Source of the DNA: Rhodocyclaceae bacterium
GTDB taxonomy: Bacteria; Pseudomonadota; Gammaproteobacteria; Burkholderiales; Usitatibacteraceae
Length of the DNA stretch: 64,000 nt
Assembly (NCBI GenBank): GCA_020247395.1
Contig: JADCJC010000038.1
Location: 1-64,000, forward strand
Reading direction: 5' to 3'
Part shown: piece by piece, positions 34,831-43,463 of the stretch
Numbering within the stretch: the stretch's first letter is position 1
Layout: the number at the start of each line of letters is the position of its first letter
Program-made: the position numbers and the translations under genes
The notes under the pieces: model-generated
Seen by the model: the letters and a program-made list of their open reading frames with translations, nothing else
The model's database searches: none
Told to the model about the DNA's origin: nothing

Positions 34831-36243
34831 ATGTCGCTAGCGTTTTTCTCACGGCAACCCTCTCAAATCTGGCCACACTGCACCTTCCTGTTACTCATGC
34901 TCATTGCGCACGCAACGCTTGCAGGCCGCGCGATGGCTTCGCAGCTGCAGGCCGGGCCCATGGTTGGGGCGACCGCCATGCGCCAAGTCAAAATCTGGGT
35001 GCAGGCCACTGGTAAGGGGCACGCGCAAATCGAGTATTGGGAGACGGGCATCGCGAAGATGACGCCGGTTAGACTGAGGACGGCGACCGTTCCGCTCGTC
35101 GAAGACACGGACTTCGTCGCTCAGTTCACGGTGGGTTTGCTCGAACCCGGTCGCACCTATGGCTATCGTGTGATGATCAATGGTAAAGAGCAAAAAGTGT
35201 CGCAGACGCTAACGTTTAAGACACAAGCGTTGTGGCAGTGGCGTACCGACCCGCCCGATTGGAAGATGGCGCTTGGCAGCTGTGCTTTTGTGAACGAGAC
35301 GCGATATGATCGGCTGGGGCGGCCTTATGGAGGCGCACCCGAAGACAAACGGATATATGCGTCGATGGCGCGCGAGGCACCCGATCTGACGGTCTGGGGT
35401 GGCGATTATCTTTACTACCGCGAAGTCGATGAAGACAGCGAACTGGGCTTACGCTATCGCTGGCGCTATGACCGCAGCACTACGGAGCAGCAGGTGCTGC
35501 TCCGCACCGGCTCGCATGTTTCAATATGGGACGACCATGAATACGGACCTAATAATGGCAATTCCAGTTATCGGCTGAAAGGGGAGGCACTTGCATTGTT
35601 CAAACGGTACTGGGCAAACCCGAGTTATGGGCTTCCGGAGTTGCCGGGCACGTTTACCACCTACCGATTTAACGATGCGGAATTGTTTATGCTCGACAAT
35701 CGATATTATCGCGATGATGATGAGTTGCAGTTGAAAGACAAGACCAAGTTGGGGGCAGCGCAACTACGCTGGCTAAAAAACGCGCTGTTGATGTCCGTGT
35801 CACCGATCAAGTTAATTGTCGCCGGAAGCCAGGTGACTAACGACGCAAGCAAATACGATGGTTGGCATAACTTCCCGGAGGAGCGTGCCGATATCCTCAG
35901 ATTTTTAGTTGACCACAAGGTTAACGGCGTCATCTTTCTTACCGGTGATCGGCATTTCACAGAGTTGCTCAAGACCGAGCGATCCGGTACGTATCCACTT
36001 TATGAGTTGACGTGCTCACCACTATTGTCCGGCATCGCGTCGGTCGTCGAACGAGAGCGGGGATACAAAAAGGTCGTCGAGGGAACCTTCGTCGCGCAGC
36101 GCAACTTCTGTACACTGGACTTCAGCGGCAGCAAATCTGAGCGCAAAATTACCCTGCGCAGTTTTTCCAATACTGGCGAAAAACTCTGGGAGCACGAGCT
36201 TAGGGTGTCTGAGCTACAAACGCCAGCCGCAGGAAAACCCTAG
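34831..36243 (+). CDS. PhoD-like alkaline phosphatase/phosphodiesterase
   Basis: 470 residues from ATG 34831 with AGGAAG upstream; the frame opens 157 codons earlier over lexA and must be wrong. Signal peptide to about residue 36 (FLLLMLIAHATLAGRAMAS). An N-terminal fibronectin-like domain (VKIWVQATGKGHAQIEYW to FKTQALW) precedes the metallophosphatase domain with the PhoD signatures GSCAFVNETRYDR, WGGDYLYYREVDEDSELGLRYRW, IWDDHEYGPNNG, FMLDNRYYRD and FLTGDRHFTEL. PhoD enzymes hydrolyse phosphate mono- and diesters with Fe/Ca centres. No Tat twin-Arg is evident, so Sec export is likely. No Pho box was recognised. Confidence 0.92.
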   Translation: MSLAFFSRQPSQIWPHCTFLLLMLIAHATLAGRAMASQLQAGPMVGATAMRQVKIWVQATGKGHAQIEYWETGIAKMTPVRLRTATVPLVEDTDFVAQFTVGLLEPGRTYGYRVMINGKEQKVSQTLTFKTQALWQWRTDPPDWKMALGSCAFVNETRYDRLGRPYGGAPEDKRIYASMAREAPDLTVWGGDYLYYREVDEDSELGLRYRWRYDRSTTEQQVLLRTGSHVSIWDDHEYGPNNGNSSYRLKGEALALFKRYWANPSYGLPELPGTFTTYRFNDAELFMLDNRYYRDDDELQLKDKTKLGAAQLRWLKNALLMSVSPIKLIVAGSQVTNDASKYDGWHNFPEERADILRFLVDHKVNGVIFLTGDRHFTELLKTERSGTYPLYELTCSPLLSGIASVVERERGYKKVVEGTFVAQRNFCTLDFSGSKSERKITLRSFSNTGEKLWEHELRVSELQTPAAGKP

Positions 36244-36529
36244 CCTGATCGTTTCATTGGGATGCGTCAGAAAGCGGGCGGGTGGGCGGACGATTTCCTT
36301 CTGACCGAGCCGAGCATAGCGGGCCGTGGTTGCCAAATGCGCGCGGCAGCAGGATGGATGTCTGACAAACACTGCAGCAAATGCATTGCCGCCCAATCGC
36401 CCGAGAATGGACACGCAGTCTGCGCCCGTTGCAAAAAGGCGACCGATCCGAATCGGTTTGCCGGTTGTTCAGCCGGTTGTTCAGAGACAACGTTCTTCAA
36501 CGCAGCGGGCGAGCCATGAAATACTCAGG

Positions 36530-37678
36530 CTAGTGCTTGCGAGGTCGGTCGCCGGTCAACGCACCGCCGCCGATTAGGAAAAATGCCATTGCCCAAAAGA
36601 TCGGGGCAAGCCCGAATGCAGCGCCGATCAAACCAAACAACATCGGCATCGTCGTCTGTGAAGTGTTGATTAGTGTTGTGCGCAGGCCAAGTGCTTCGCC
36701 AGCGCGACCTTTCGGAGTCGTTTCGTGTAACAGCGTGAGCGCCATCGGTTGCGGTGCGCCGAGGCCCAAGCCCAGCAAAAACATCAACACCATCAGCAGC
36801 CCGATGTGATGGGTAAGCGGAATCAGCGCGAAGCTGCAACCTGCCACCAGCAGCGAAGACTTCAACACACTCCAAGGTCGCATGTGTTGAACCAGAAACG
36901 GCATTGCCAGCCGCACGCTGAATGTGGCGGCGGCGAAGGCACCCATCACAATACCGATCTCAGACGCACTCAGGCCAATATTCGAGCCATGAATCGGGAT
37001 GGCGAAGCCATAAACGTCCCATGCCAAAGTGATGATGGTCATCGTCACAAACAGGCGCCGAACTTCCGCATCCTTGAGTAAGTCGAGTACCGGGCCACTC
37101 GGTTTTTCTTCTTCGGTTTTGTGCGGACGATGCATCGGCAGCAGTCGAAACGATAACGCGGTGATGGGTAAAACGGTAAATAGCGCAAGCACCAAAAATG
37201 CCATCCGATGTCCAAAGTGGTCGATGACTACGCCCGACAAGATTGGCGCAACGAACGTTGAAGCTGAAAATCCGAGTGCGACGTAGCTAAAGTTAATCGG
37301 TCGTTCGCTTGCGCTGCTCATTTCTCCTACCGCGTGATACGCGGCGACGTTGATTAACATAAATCCCAAACCGACGATGACGCTGGTGAAGTAGAGCGCG
37401 TAGATCGACTGCCACAGGAAAGCAGCGAATGTACCGATGCCGACTGCGATGGAGCCGAGCTGAAATGGCTTTTCCACACCGATCCGATCAATCCAACGGC
37501 CTGCCTTGACCGACAAAAGCGCCGGCAGCAGCGCGTATAGCGCCATCAATAAACCGATCGTGAAGGCTGATGATTGCTGATCGATGGCAAACAGCGTTAC
37601 TGTCACGCGGCTACCATAGGACGCGACATGATTGAGGATCAATAGGATGATGATGAGAGGCAGCGGCTTCATTGCCAT
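36530..37678 (-). CDS. MFS transporter
   Basis: 382 residues from ATG 37678; a TTG at 37690, touching the preceding frame, is an alternative. Twelve membrane helices. N-terminal half MKPLPLIIILLILNHVASYG, then LPALLSVKAGRWIDRIGVEKPFQLG, the conserved loop 2-3 motif with G-R-D-R character; a charged cytoplasmic loop (about 185-200) separates the halves. It belongs to the drug/metabolite efflux type; nothing in the sequence shows the substrate. It lies at the end of an overlapping minus-strand run with the EamA remnant and the GMC oxidoreductase. Confidence 0.9.
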   Translation of the reverse strand: MAMKPLPLIIILLILNHVASYGSRVTVTLFAIDQQSSAFTIGLLMALYALLPALLSVKAGRWIDRIGVEKPFQLGSIAVGIGTFAAFLWQSIYALYFTSVIVGLGFMLINVAAYHAVGEMSSASERPINFSYVALGFSASTFVAPILSGVVIDHFGHRMAFLVLALFTVLPITALSFRLLPMHRPHKTEEEKPSGPVLDLLKDAEVRRLFVTMTIITLAWDVYGFAIPIHGSNIGLSASEIGIVMGAFAAATFSVRLAMPFLVQHMRPWSVLKSSLLVAGCSFALIPLTHHIGLLMVLMFLLGLGLGAPQPMALTLLHETTPKGRAGEALGLRTTLINTSQTTMPMLFGLIGAAFGLAPIFWAMAFFLIGGGALTGDRPRKH

Positions 37679-37686
37679 GGGTGTTT

Positions 37687-38154
37687 TCAAGGGCGACTTT
37701 CAGGGGGCAGCGCAGCAACGGCGAATGTTGGCGGCAGGTAGAGAATGCTGGAGACATCTGTGGCTTGGCCGCGGCGCATAAGCATGTGTTGCGCGCTGCG
37801 ACTAAGAATGGAGGCGAGTACCACCAAGAACAGCATCGCCGCGAATAGCTGCCAAGCCCATTCCATCCTAGCTGCCTCAACAACGAACGCTAACGGGGCG
37901 AGCACGACTAATGTCGTGACGAATTGGATGAAGGCGGCTGGCCACAGATCGGTATCCAGCAAAAAGCGCCGCTGCAATACGGGCAACAAGCAAACAGTCC
38001 CCAGACAAAAGCGCAACGCCAGACAGGTAAACGGCGCGGCGTGTTGCAGGCCGATTTTGGTCGCAATAAAACCGCTGCCCCAAACGCTGACAAAGAACCA
38101 TGCTAACGGCGCGTCATTGGACGGTACCGGGATTCCCGATAGGCGCGGATTCAA
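37687..38154 (-). pseudogene. EamA/DMT-family transporter with large internal and C-terminal loss
   Basis: 155 codons against about 290-300 for the family. The first two helices are recognisable (WFFVSVWGSGFIATKIGL, ALRFCLGTVCLLPVL); the sequence then jumps after LLDTDLWPAAFIQF to a stretch typical of the second EamA repeat (LAPLAFVVEAARMEWAWQL, RSAQHMLMRRGQATDVSSILYLPP) and stops before the final helices. About five to six of ten helices are left, which should not make a working carrier. It overlaps the GMC oxidoreductase stop by 4 bp and is followed within 10 bp by the MFS gene, so it may be kept only as part of the transcript. Confidence 0.65.
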
Positions 38155-39845
38155 GTGCGGACCCGGTTACGCGCCTGAATCGCCAGTGCGTCGGCGATCA
38201 CCATCGTCGCACCGCGTTCGGCGATCATAAGGGTGGGGGAGTTAGTGTTGCCCGAGGTAATCGTCGGCATCACCGATGCATCGATCACACGCAGCGACGC
38301 AACACCGCGCACCCGCAACCGCGAGTCGACGACCGCAGTGTCATCATGGTCACGTCCCATCTTGCAGGTACCGACCGGATGAAAAATCGTGGTGCCGATG
38401 TTTGCTGCGGCGTCGATCAACTCCGCTTCAGTTTGGTGGCGCAGGCCGGGCAGGAATTCCTCGGGTCGTAAGTGTGCCAGGGCAGGCGCTTTGGCAATAC
38501 GCCGGGTCAGCTTGATGGCATCGACCGCGGTGGTTTTGTCAGCTTCGGTTGAAAGATAGTTGAGCGTAATGGCGGGGGCGTCTGCTGCGTTGGCGGTGCG
38601 CAAGCGGACATGGCCGCGTGAAGTGGGGCGCAGATTGCACACGCTCATGGTGATCGCCGGAAACGTGTGTAGTGGCTCGCCGAACTTATCCAGTGATAAC
38701 GGCTGTACATGGTATTGCAAGTTTGGGCTGGCTTGCGCGGGATCAGATTTTGCAAATGCACCTAGCTGAGACGGTGCCATGGTGAGCGGCCCGCGTCGTA
38801 AAAGCGCGAATTGTGCCGCCATTTGTAACTTTCCCCACCATGTGTGATACCACTCGTTCAAGGTTCGAACGCCACACACCTTGTAGGCCAGCCGAAGTTG
38901 TAAATGATCCTGTAGATTCTCGCCCACGCCGGTAAGTTCGTGTGCGGCATGAATGCCATGTTGATACAACCGGTTCGGCGCACCGATACCGGATAGTTGT
39001 AACAGTTGCGGCGAGTTGATTGCGCCCCCGGCGAGCAACACCTCGCCATTTTCGGCAATTGGTGCATAGACGAATTCGCCATCGCGTATGAACTCCACAC
39101 CGGTGGCACGTAGGGTGCCAGCGTTATTTTGCAAACGTACCTTTGTGGCAAGCGCCTTTGTCCACACCGTCAAGTTATGACGGGGCAAGGCTGGCCGCAG
39201 GAACGCGGTCGCCGCACTCCAGCGCAAACCGGCGCGCTGATTGACCTGAAAGCGGGCGCTGCCGGCGTTGTCACCGCCATTAAAATCCGCTACCGGCGCA
39301 ATTCCACACTCAGCCGCCGCCTGTTGCCACGCGTCCAATACGCGCCAGGCAAGGCGTTGCGGGGCAACGCGCCACTCGCCCTGACCGCCATGAATTGGAG
39401 AAGGCCCCGCAAAGTGATTTTCCGTGTGCTTGAATACTGGCAACACCTGATCCCACGACCAGCTGTTATCGCCGGTTAATGCCGCCCACTCGTCGTAGTC
39501 GCGGCGCTGGCCGCGCATGTAAATCATGGCATTGATGGCAGAAGAGCCTCCCAAGGTCTTGCCGCGTGCGTAAAGAATGGAGCGGCCATTCAGTCCCGGC
39601 TCTGGCTCTGTGCGGTAACACCAGTCGGTGCGCTGGTTGCCGATACAAAAGAGATAACCCACCGGGATGTGAATCCAGTACCAATCGTCACCACCGCCTG
39701 CTTCGAGGAGCAGCACGCGCTTGGCCGGGCTTGCAGACAACCGGTTGGCGAGTAAACATCCCGCCGTGCCGCCACCTACAATCACGTAGTCGTAGGGCGG
39801 GAGCGTGGCAGGTATGGCGAGTGTGGCAGTGGGCGCTGGTGACAT
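38151..39845 (-). CDS. GMC-family FAD oxidoreductase (choline/alcohol dehydrogenase-like)
   Basis: 564 residues from ATG 39845; an upstream TTG at 39908 would add 21 residues. FAD-binding betaalphabeta YDYVIVGGGTAGCLLANRLS near residue 18, GMC signature 1 ARGKTLGGSSAINAMIYMRG, signature 2 GAINSPQLLQLSGIG, and the C-terminal catalytic HPVGTCKMG and SGNTNSPTLMIAERGA. Relatives oxidise alcohols (choline, PEG, long-chain or aryl alcohols) to aldehydes and pass electrons to quinone or oxygen; substrate not assignable. No signal peptide. Divergent from a FlK-like thioesterase gene. Confidence 0.93.
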   Translation of the reverse strand: MSPAPTATLAIPATLPPYDYVIVGGGTAGCLLANRLSASPAKRVLLLEAGGGDDWYWIHIPVGYLFCIGNQRTDWCYRTEPEPGLNGRSILYARGKTLGGSSAINAMIYMRGQRRDYDEWAALTGDNSWSWDQVLPVFKHTENHFAGPSPIHGGQGEWRVAPQRLAWRVLDAWQQAAAECGIAPVADFNGGDNAGSARFQVNQRAGLRWSAATAFLRPALPRHNLTVWTKALATKVRLQNNAGTLRATGVEFIRDGEFVYAPIAENGEVLLAGGAINSPQLLQLSGIGAPNRLYQHGIHAAHELTGVGENLQDHLQLRLAYKVCGVRTLNEWYHTWWGKLQMAAQFALLRRGPLTMAPSQLGAFAKSDPAQASPNLQYHVQPLSLDKFGEPLHTFPAITMSVCNLRPTSRGHVRLRTANAADAPAITLNYLSTEADKTTAVDAIKLTRRIAKAPALAHLRPEEFLPGLRHQTEAELIDAAANIGTTIFHPVGTCKMGRDHDDTAVVDSRLRVRGVASLRVIDASVMPTITSGNTNSPTLMIAERGATMVIADALAIQARNRVRT

Positions 39846-39950
39846 GCGGTATGGAATTGGCGTGACTCGTGGCGGGATTTGGTCTGCCACACGATTAGAA
39901 TAAAGCAACTTAGCCTCAATGCGGAATCTGTATCAAAATCGACCACAACA

Positions 39951-40373
39951 ATGACGACAAGTCTCGTAATCTCCGTTGGCGTTTCCGGCGAATCCACGCT
40001 ACTGGTAAGGGATGAACATACCGCCTCGCGCGTTGGCTCTGGCCGCATCCGTGTGCTCGCCACGCCCGTTATGATCAACGTCATTGAGGCGGCTGCGCTG
40101 GCATGCTGCGAGGCATTGCTGCCAGAGGGACACCAAAGCTTGGGCACAAGCCTGAATATCTCCCACATCGCCGCCACGCCGGTGGGGATGCGTATCGTCG
40201 CGCGCGCCACGGTCGCACAGGTCGAGGGCCGCAAGATCAGATTTGCGGTCGAAGTGCATGACCAGCGCGACTTGATCGGCGGGGGCACGCACGACCGCGT
40301 GGTCGTTAACGTGGCGAAGTTCGATTTGCGCGTACAGGAGAAAATTCAGATGCTGAAAGAAAAACTCGTTTAG
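39951..40373 (+). CDS. Hotdog-fold thioesterase, FlK-like
   Basis: 140 residues from ATG 39951 (MTTSLVISVGVSG); the open frame begins 24 codons earlier inside the divergent gene's 5' region and is not used. Pattern of the fluoroacetyl-CoA thioesterase FlK and its wider family: TASRVGSGRIRVLATPVMINVIEAAA, LPEGHQSLGTSLNISHIAATPVG, FAVEVHDQRDLIGGGTHDRVVVN. The Thr/Glu/His triad positions of FlK appear to be present (Thr in LATP, Glu in VIEAA, His in ISHIA). It likely cleaves small or unusual acyl-CoAs and protects the cell from toxic thioesters. Activity on fluoroacetyl-CoA itself is not implied. Confidence 0.85.
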   Translation: MTTSLVISVGVSGESTLLVRDEHTASRVGSGRIRVLATPVMINVIEAAALACCEALLPEGHQSLGTSLNISHIAATPVGMRIVARATVAQVEGRKIRFAVEVHDQRDLIGGGTHDRVVVNVAKFDLRVQEKIQMLKEKLV

Positions 40374-40512
40374 GGGCGGGCGTTTTAGGGCGTTTCTACT
40401 CGAAGATGCCCGCCGAATAAAGGGTTTCTTGTACGGATCACCCAGCCGCCAATCGAACTATCCTGCGGCACAACGTCTAAGCGTGACTCGAACAATACTG
40501 GAGTGAAACAAA

Positions 40513-41460
40513 ATGAACGAACAAGAGCGCGACGGCTTGTTGACGATTGCCATGCTGGCCGCGTTTGCCGACGGCAATAATTCCGACCAGGAGCGCACCG
40601 AGATACGCCGTATTGCGGGCGCGCTCGGCGCTGAGAGCGGTGCCAATATGCCGCTGCTCTATCAAAATGTGTTGCTGAAAAAGGTTGGCGTGGCCGATGC
40701 CGCAGCGATGCTGGCCAGTGACGAATGCCGTGCGATCGCTTACGAATTTGCGGCCGGTGTTTGTAATGCAGATGGCGCGCTATCTCCGGCTGAGATCGCC
40801 TTTCTCGCCTCGTTGCAGACGGCTCTCCGCTTGGCAGAACCACAGGCGGGCGAGGTTTTAAGGCAGTCCGCCGCGATGGCAGCGGCTCCGTTGGTAACGA
40901 GTGAGTCGACTTCCAATTCCGTTGAACCGACGTATGCTTCGACCATGACCGAGGCAGAACTGGACAAGATGATCCTGAACTACAGTATCTTGAATGGAGC
41001 GCTTGAATTGCTGCCGCAAAGCCTTGCCTCCATGGCCATCATTCCACTGCAAATGAAAATGGTCTATCGCATTGGCAAGTCACACGGCTTCGACTTGGAC
41101 AAAAGCCACATCAAGGATTTCTTGGGAACACTGGGTGTCGGCCTGACCTCGCAATATGTTGAACAGTTTGGCCGTCGCCTTGTTGGGGGCTTACTGGGCG
41201 CTATCGCCGGTGGCCTCGGTCGGATGGCAGGCAGCGCCGTCGCCGGTTCGGCGTTTTCTTTTGGCACTACATACGCGCTTGGCCAAGTCGCCAAACGTTA
41301 CTATGCAAACGGCCGCACACTCTCGGCAGACACCTTGAAAGCCTCGTTTTTGGGCATGTTGGGCGAGGCAAAACAATTACAAACCCGCTACCTTCCTGAA
41401 ATTCGTCAAAAGGCTTCCACCATCGACATGTCGCAAGTGATGAAAGAGGTTGCCGGTTGA
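40513..41460 (+). CDS. TerB-like / DUF697-like protein
   Basis: 315 residues, GGAG upstream of ATG 40513. The N-terminal part (about 1-115) is an all-helical TerB/DUF533-like domain: LLTIAMLAAFADGNNSDQERTEIRRIAGAL and FAAGVCNADGALSPAEIAFL, two acidic repeats typical of that fold. After a Ser/Thr linker, the C-terminal half (about 150-305) resembles DUF697: ILNGALELLPQSLASMAIIPLQMKMVYRIGKSHG, then a Gly/Ala-rich hairpin of hydrophobic helices (GGLLGAIAGGLGRMAGSAVAGSAF) that probably enters the membrane. A role in envelope stress is only a guess. Monocistronic. Confidence 0.8.
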   Translation: MNEQERDGLLTIAMLAAFADGNNSDQERTEIRRIAGALGAESGANMPLLYQNVLLKKVGVADAAAMLASDECRAIAYEFAAGVCNADGALSPAEIAFLASLQTALRLAEPQAGEVLRQSAAMAAAPLVTSESTSNSVEPTYASTMTEAELDKMILNYSILNGALELLPQSLASMAIIPLQMKMVYRIGKSHGFDLDKSHIKDFLGTLGVGLTSQYVEQFGRRLVGGLLGAIAGGLGRMAGSAVAGSAFSFGTTYALGQVAKRYYANGRTLSADTLKASFLGMLGEAKQLQTRYLPEIRQKASTIDMSQVMKEVAG

Positions 41461-41546
41461 CGCTAGTCAGCCGCCGCCGTCGCCTGCCGGCGTGGCAACC
41501 GTGGGGATGACGGATAATCGCCGGACAGAATGTTCGAGAATATCTC

Positions 41547-43148
41547 ATGCACGTGAATAACAAGACCTATGACGTCCTAGTCATCGGCGGCGGCCACAAC
41601 GGTTTGGTCTGCGCCGCCTATTTGGCGGCTAAGGGCAAGTCGGTGCGGGTATTGGAGCGTCGTTCGGTGGTTGGCGGTGCCGCAGTCACCGAAGAGTTCC
41701 ATCCGGGTTTTCGCAACTCCACGGCGAGTTATACGGTCAGCCTACTCAATCCCAAAGTCATTCGGGATTTGCGATTGTATGAGCGTGGTTTGAAAGTGAT
41801 TGAGCGGCCATTCTCCAACTTCATGCCACTTTCCGCACGACCAGGTGATTATTTGAAGGTCGGCGGTGGCCTCGCGGCCACCCAAGCCGAAGTTGCCAAA
41901 TTTTCGGCAAAGGATGCCGCGGCGCTGCCTAACTATTTTGCGATGCTTGATCGAGTGGCGTCGGTGTTGAAGGATTTGTTGTTGGAGACGCCGCCCAATG
42001 TTGGCGGTGGGATTGGCGACTTATTGCAGGCGTGGAAAGTCGGCAGAAAATTCAAAGCACTGGATATGTCTGCGCGCCGCGACGTGTTGGATCTGTTCAC
42101 CAAGAGCGCGGGGGATGTGCTTGACCAGCACTTCGAATCCGCGCCGATCAAAGCGTGTTTTGGCTTCGACAGTGTGGTCGGAAATTTTGCCTCACCTTAC
42201 ACGCCAGGCTCTGCCTACGTGCTGTTACATCACGTGTTTGGCGAAGTGAATGGCAAGCCGGGTATCTGGGGGCACGCAGTTGGCGGGATGGGTGCCATCA
42301 CTCAAGCGATGGCGGCAGAGTGCGGTGCCCGTGGCGTTGAAATTTCGCTCGACGCCGATGTTTCGGAGGTGATTGTCGAGCGTGGTTGCGCGGTGGGTGC
42401 AAGGCTCGCCTCCGGCGAAGCACTTCGCGCGGCGAAGGTTGTTTCGAATTTAAATCCGAAGTTGCTGTTTGGCAAACTCATTGACCGCACGTGGTTGCCA
42501 AGTGAGTTTTTGCAGCGCATCGAGTCATACAAGTGCGGGTCTGGCACGTTTAGGATGAATGTCGCCTTGTCCGAGTTGCCGTCGTTCGCGTGCCTGCCAG
42601 TGGATGGGCCTCACTTGTCGTCGGGCATCATTTTCGCACCATCGTTGCAATACATGGAACAGGCATTTTTTGATGCCAAGACCTGCGGCTGGTCGCGTGC
42701 GCCGATTGTTGAAATGTTGCTTCCCTCCAAGGTTGATGATTCACTGGCACCCAGCGGGCAGCATGTGGCAAGCCTGTTCTGCCAACACGTGGCACCGGCA
42801 TTGCCCGATGACAGTAGTTGGGACGACCATCGAGAAACTGTCGCTGACTTGATGATCGATACTGTCACAAGATTTGCGTCGAATTTTCGTCAAAGTGTCA
42901 TCGCCCGCCAAATACATTCGCCGCTGGATCTCGAACGCAAGTTTGGCTTGGTTGGGGGCGATATCTTTCATGGTGCCTTATGCCTCGACCAACTGTTTTC
43001 CGCCCGCCCGGTACTTGGCTACGGCGACTATCGGACCCCGATTGCAGGTTTGTATCAGTGCGGATCGGGTACGCACCCGGGCGGTGGTGTGACAGGTGTT
43101 CCCGGACATAATGCTGCACGAGAAGTGTTGCGGGATCGGTGGCGTTGA
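41547..43148 (+). CDS. Phytoene-dehydrogenase-like FAD oxidoreductase (PYROXD2 type)
   Basis: 533 residues. N-terminal dinucleotide-binding motif YDVLVIGGGHNGLVCAAYLAAKG, then VRVLERRSVVGGAAVTEEFHPGFRNS. The C-terminal FAD motif region contains GLYQCGSGTHPGGGVTGVPGHNAAREVL. This is the NAD(P)/FAD-dependent oxidoreductase family related to CrtI and human PYROXD2, not a proven carotenoid enzyme; no crtB or other carotenoid gene is nearby. Substrate unknown. Confidence 0.92.
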   Translation: MHVNNKTYDVLVIGGGHNGLVCAAYLAAKGKSVRVLERRSVVGGAAVTEEFHPGFRNSTASYTVSLLNPKVIRDLRLYERGLKVIERPFSNFMPLSARPGDYLKVGGGLAATQAEVAKFSAKDAAALPNYFAMLDRVASVLKDLLLETPPNVGGGIGDLLQAWKVGRKFKALDMSARRDVLDLFTKSAGDVLDQHFESAPIKACFGFDSVVGNFASPYTPGSAYVLLHHVFGEVNGKPGIWGHAVGGMGAITQAMAAECGARGVEISLDADVSEVIVERGCAVGARLASGEALRAAKVVSNLNPKLLFGKLIDRTWLPSEFLQRIESYKCGSGTFRMNVALSELPSFACLPVDGPHLSSGIIFAPSLQYMEQAFFDAKTCGWSRAPIVEMLLPSKVDDSLAPSGQHVASLFCQHVAPALPDDSSWDDHRETVADLMIDTVTRFASNFRQSVIARQIHSPLDLERKFGLVGGDIFHGALCLDQLFSARPVLGYGDYRTPIAGLYQCGSGTHPGGGVTGVPGHNAAREVLRDRWR

Positions 43149-43463
43149 GGAGAGAAGCTTCAACGCCCTAGCCCCCACAATTGCTGAGCATGCGCACCTT
43201 TCGAGTGCTCCCTGCTCGCGGGGCATCCCCTGATTGAGGGTTGCATCTCGAATTTGTCCCAAATTTGGCCTTTCAGGAGGGGTGCAAATTTACTTCCGAC
43301 CGCCGCGCGGTTAACATAAAGTGCGGATGAAAGTATGAATTTTGATCGAAGCAAGCACTTTCGGGAACCTGAACTTTTTCCCTTTTGACTAACTATTTAT
43401 TGCGTCCCTGGCGGGATTGTCTACCTTCCCCCCCGAAGTTCGCGAATAAGAAGATACCAATAA
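43149..43463. other. Upstream region of the Slam-like operon
   Basis: 315 bp without a gene. The A/T-rich 3' half (43310-43460) contrasts with the surrounding coding DNA and contains an ECF-like promoter candidate at 43364-43392, about 70 bp before the first gene. No terminator for the oxidoreductase gene was recognised. Confidence 0.4.
43364..43392 (+). promoter_or_regulatory. Possible ECF-sigma promoter of the Slam-like operon
   Basis: GGAACC (43364-43369), 17 bp, then GACTAA (43387-43392). The GGAAC -35 element is the hallmark of RpoE/ECF promoters; the -10 differs from the common GTCTAA/TCTAA at one base or more. An ECF factor would suit an operon with a FecR-domain gene. No ECF sigma gene is in this window. 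Confidence 0.3.

Noticed and set aside
36262-36519. 85-codon Cys-rich frame with two CxxC motifs between the phosphatase and MFS genes
   Set aside because: No ribosome site, similar-size frames overlap it on the other strand, and part of it is a 12-bp tandem repeat (36460-36483). A real small zinc protein cannot be fully excluded.
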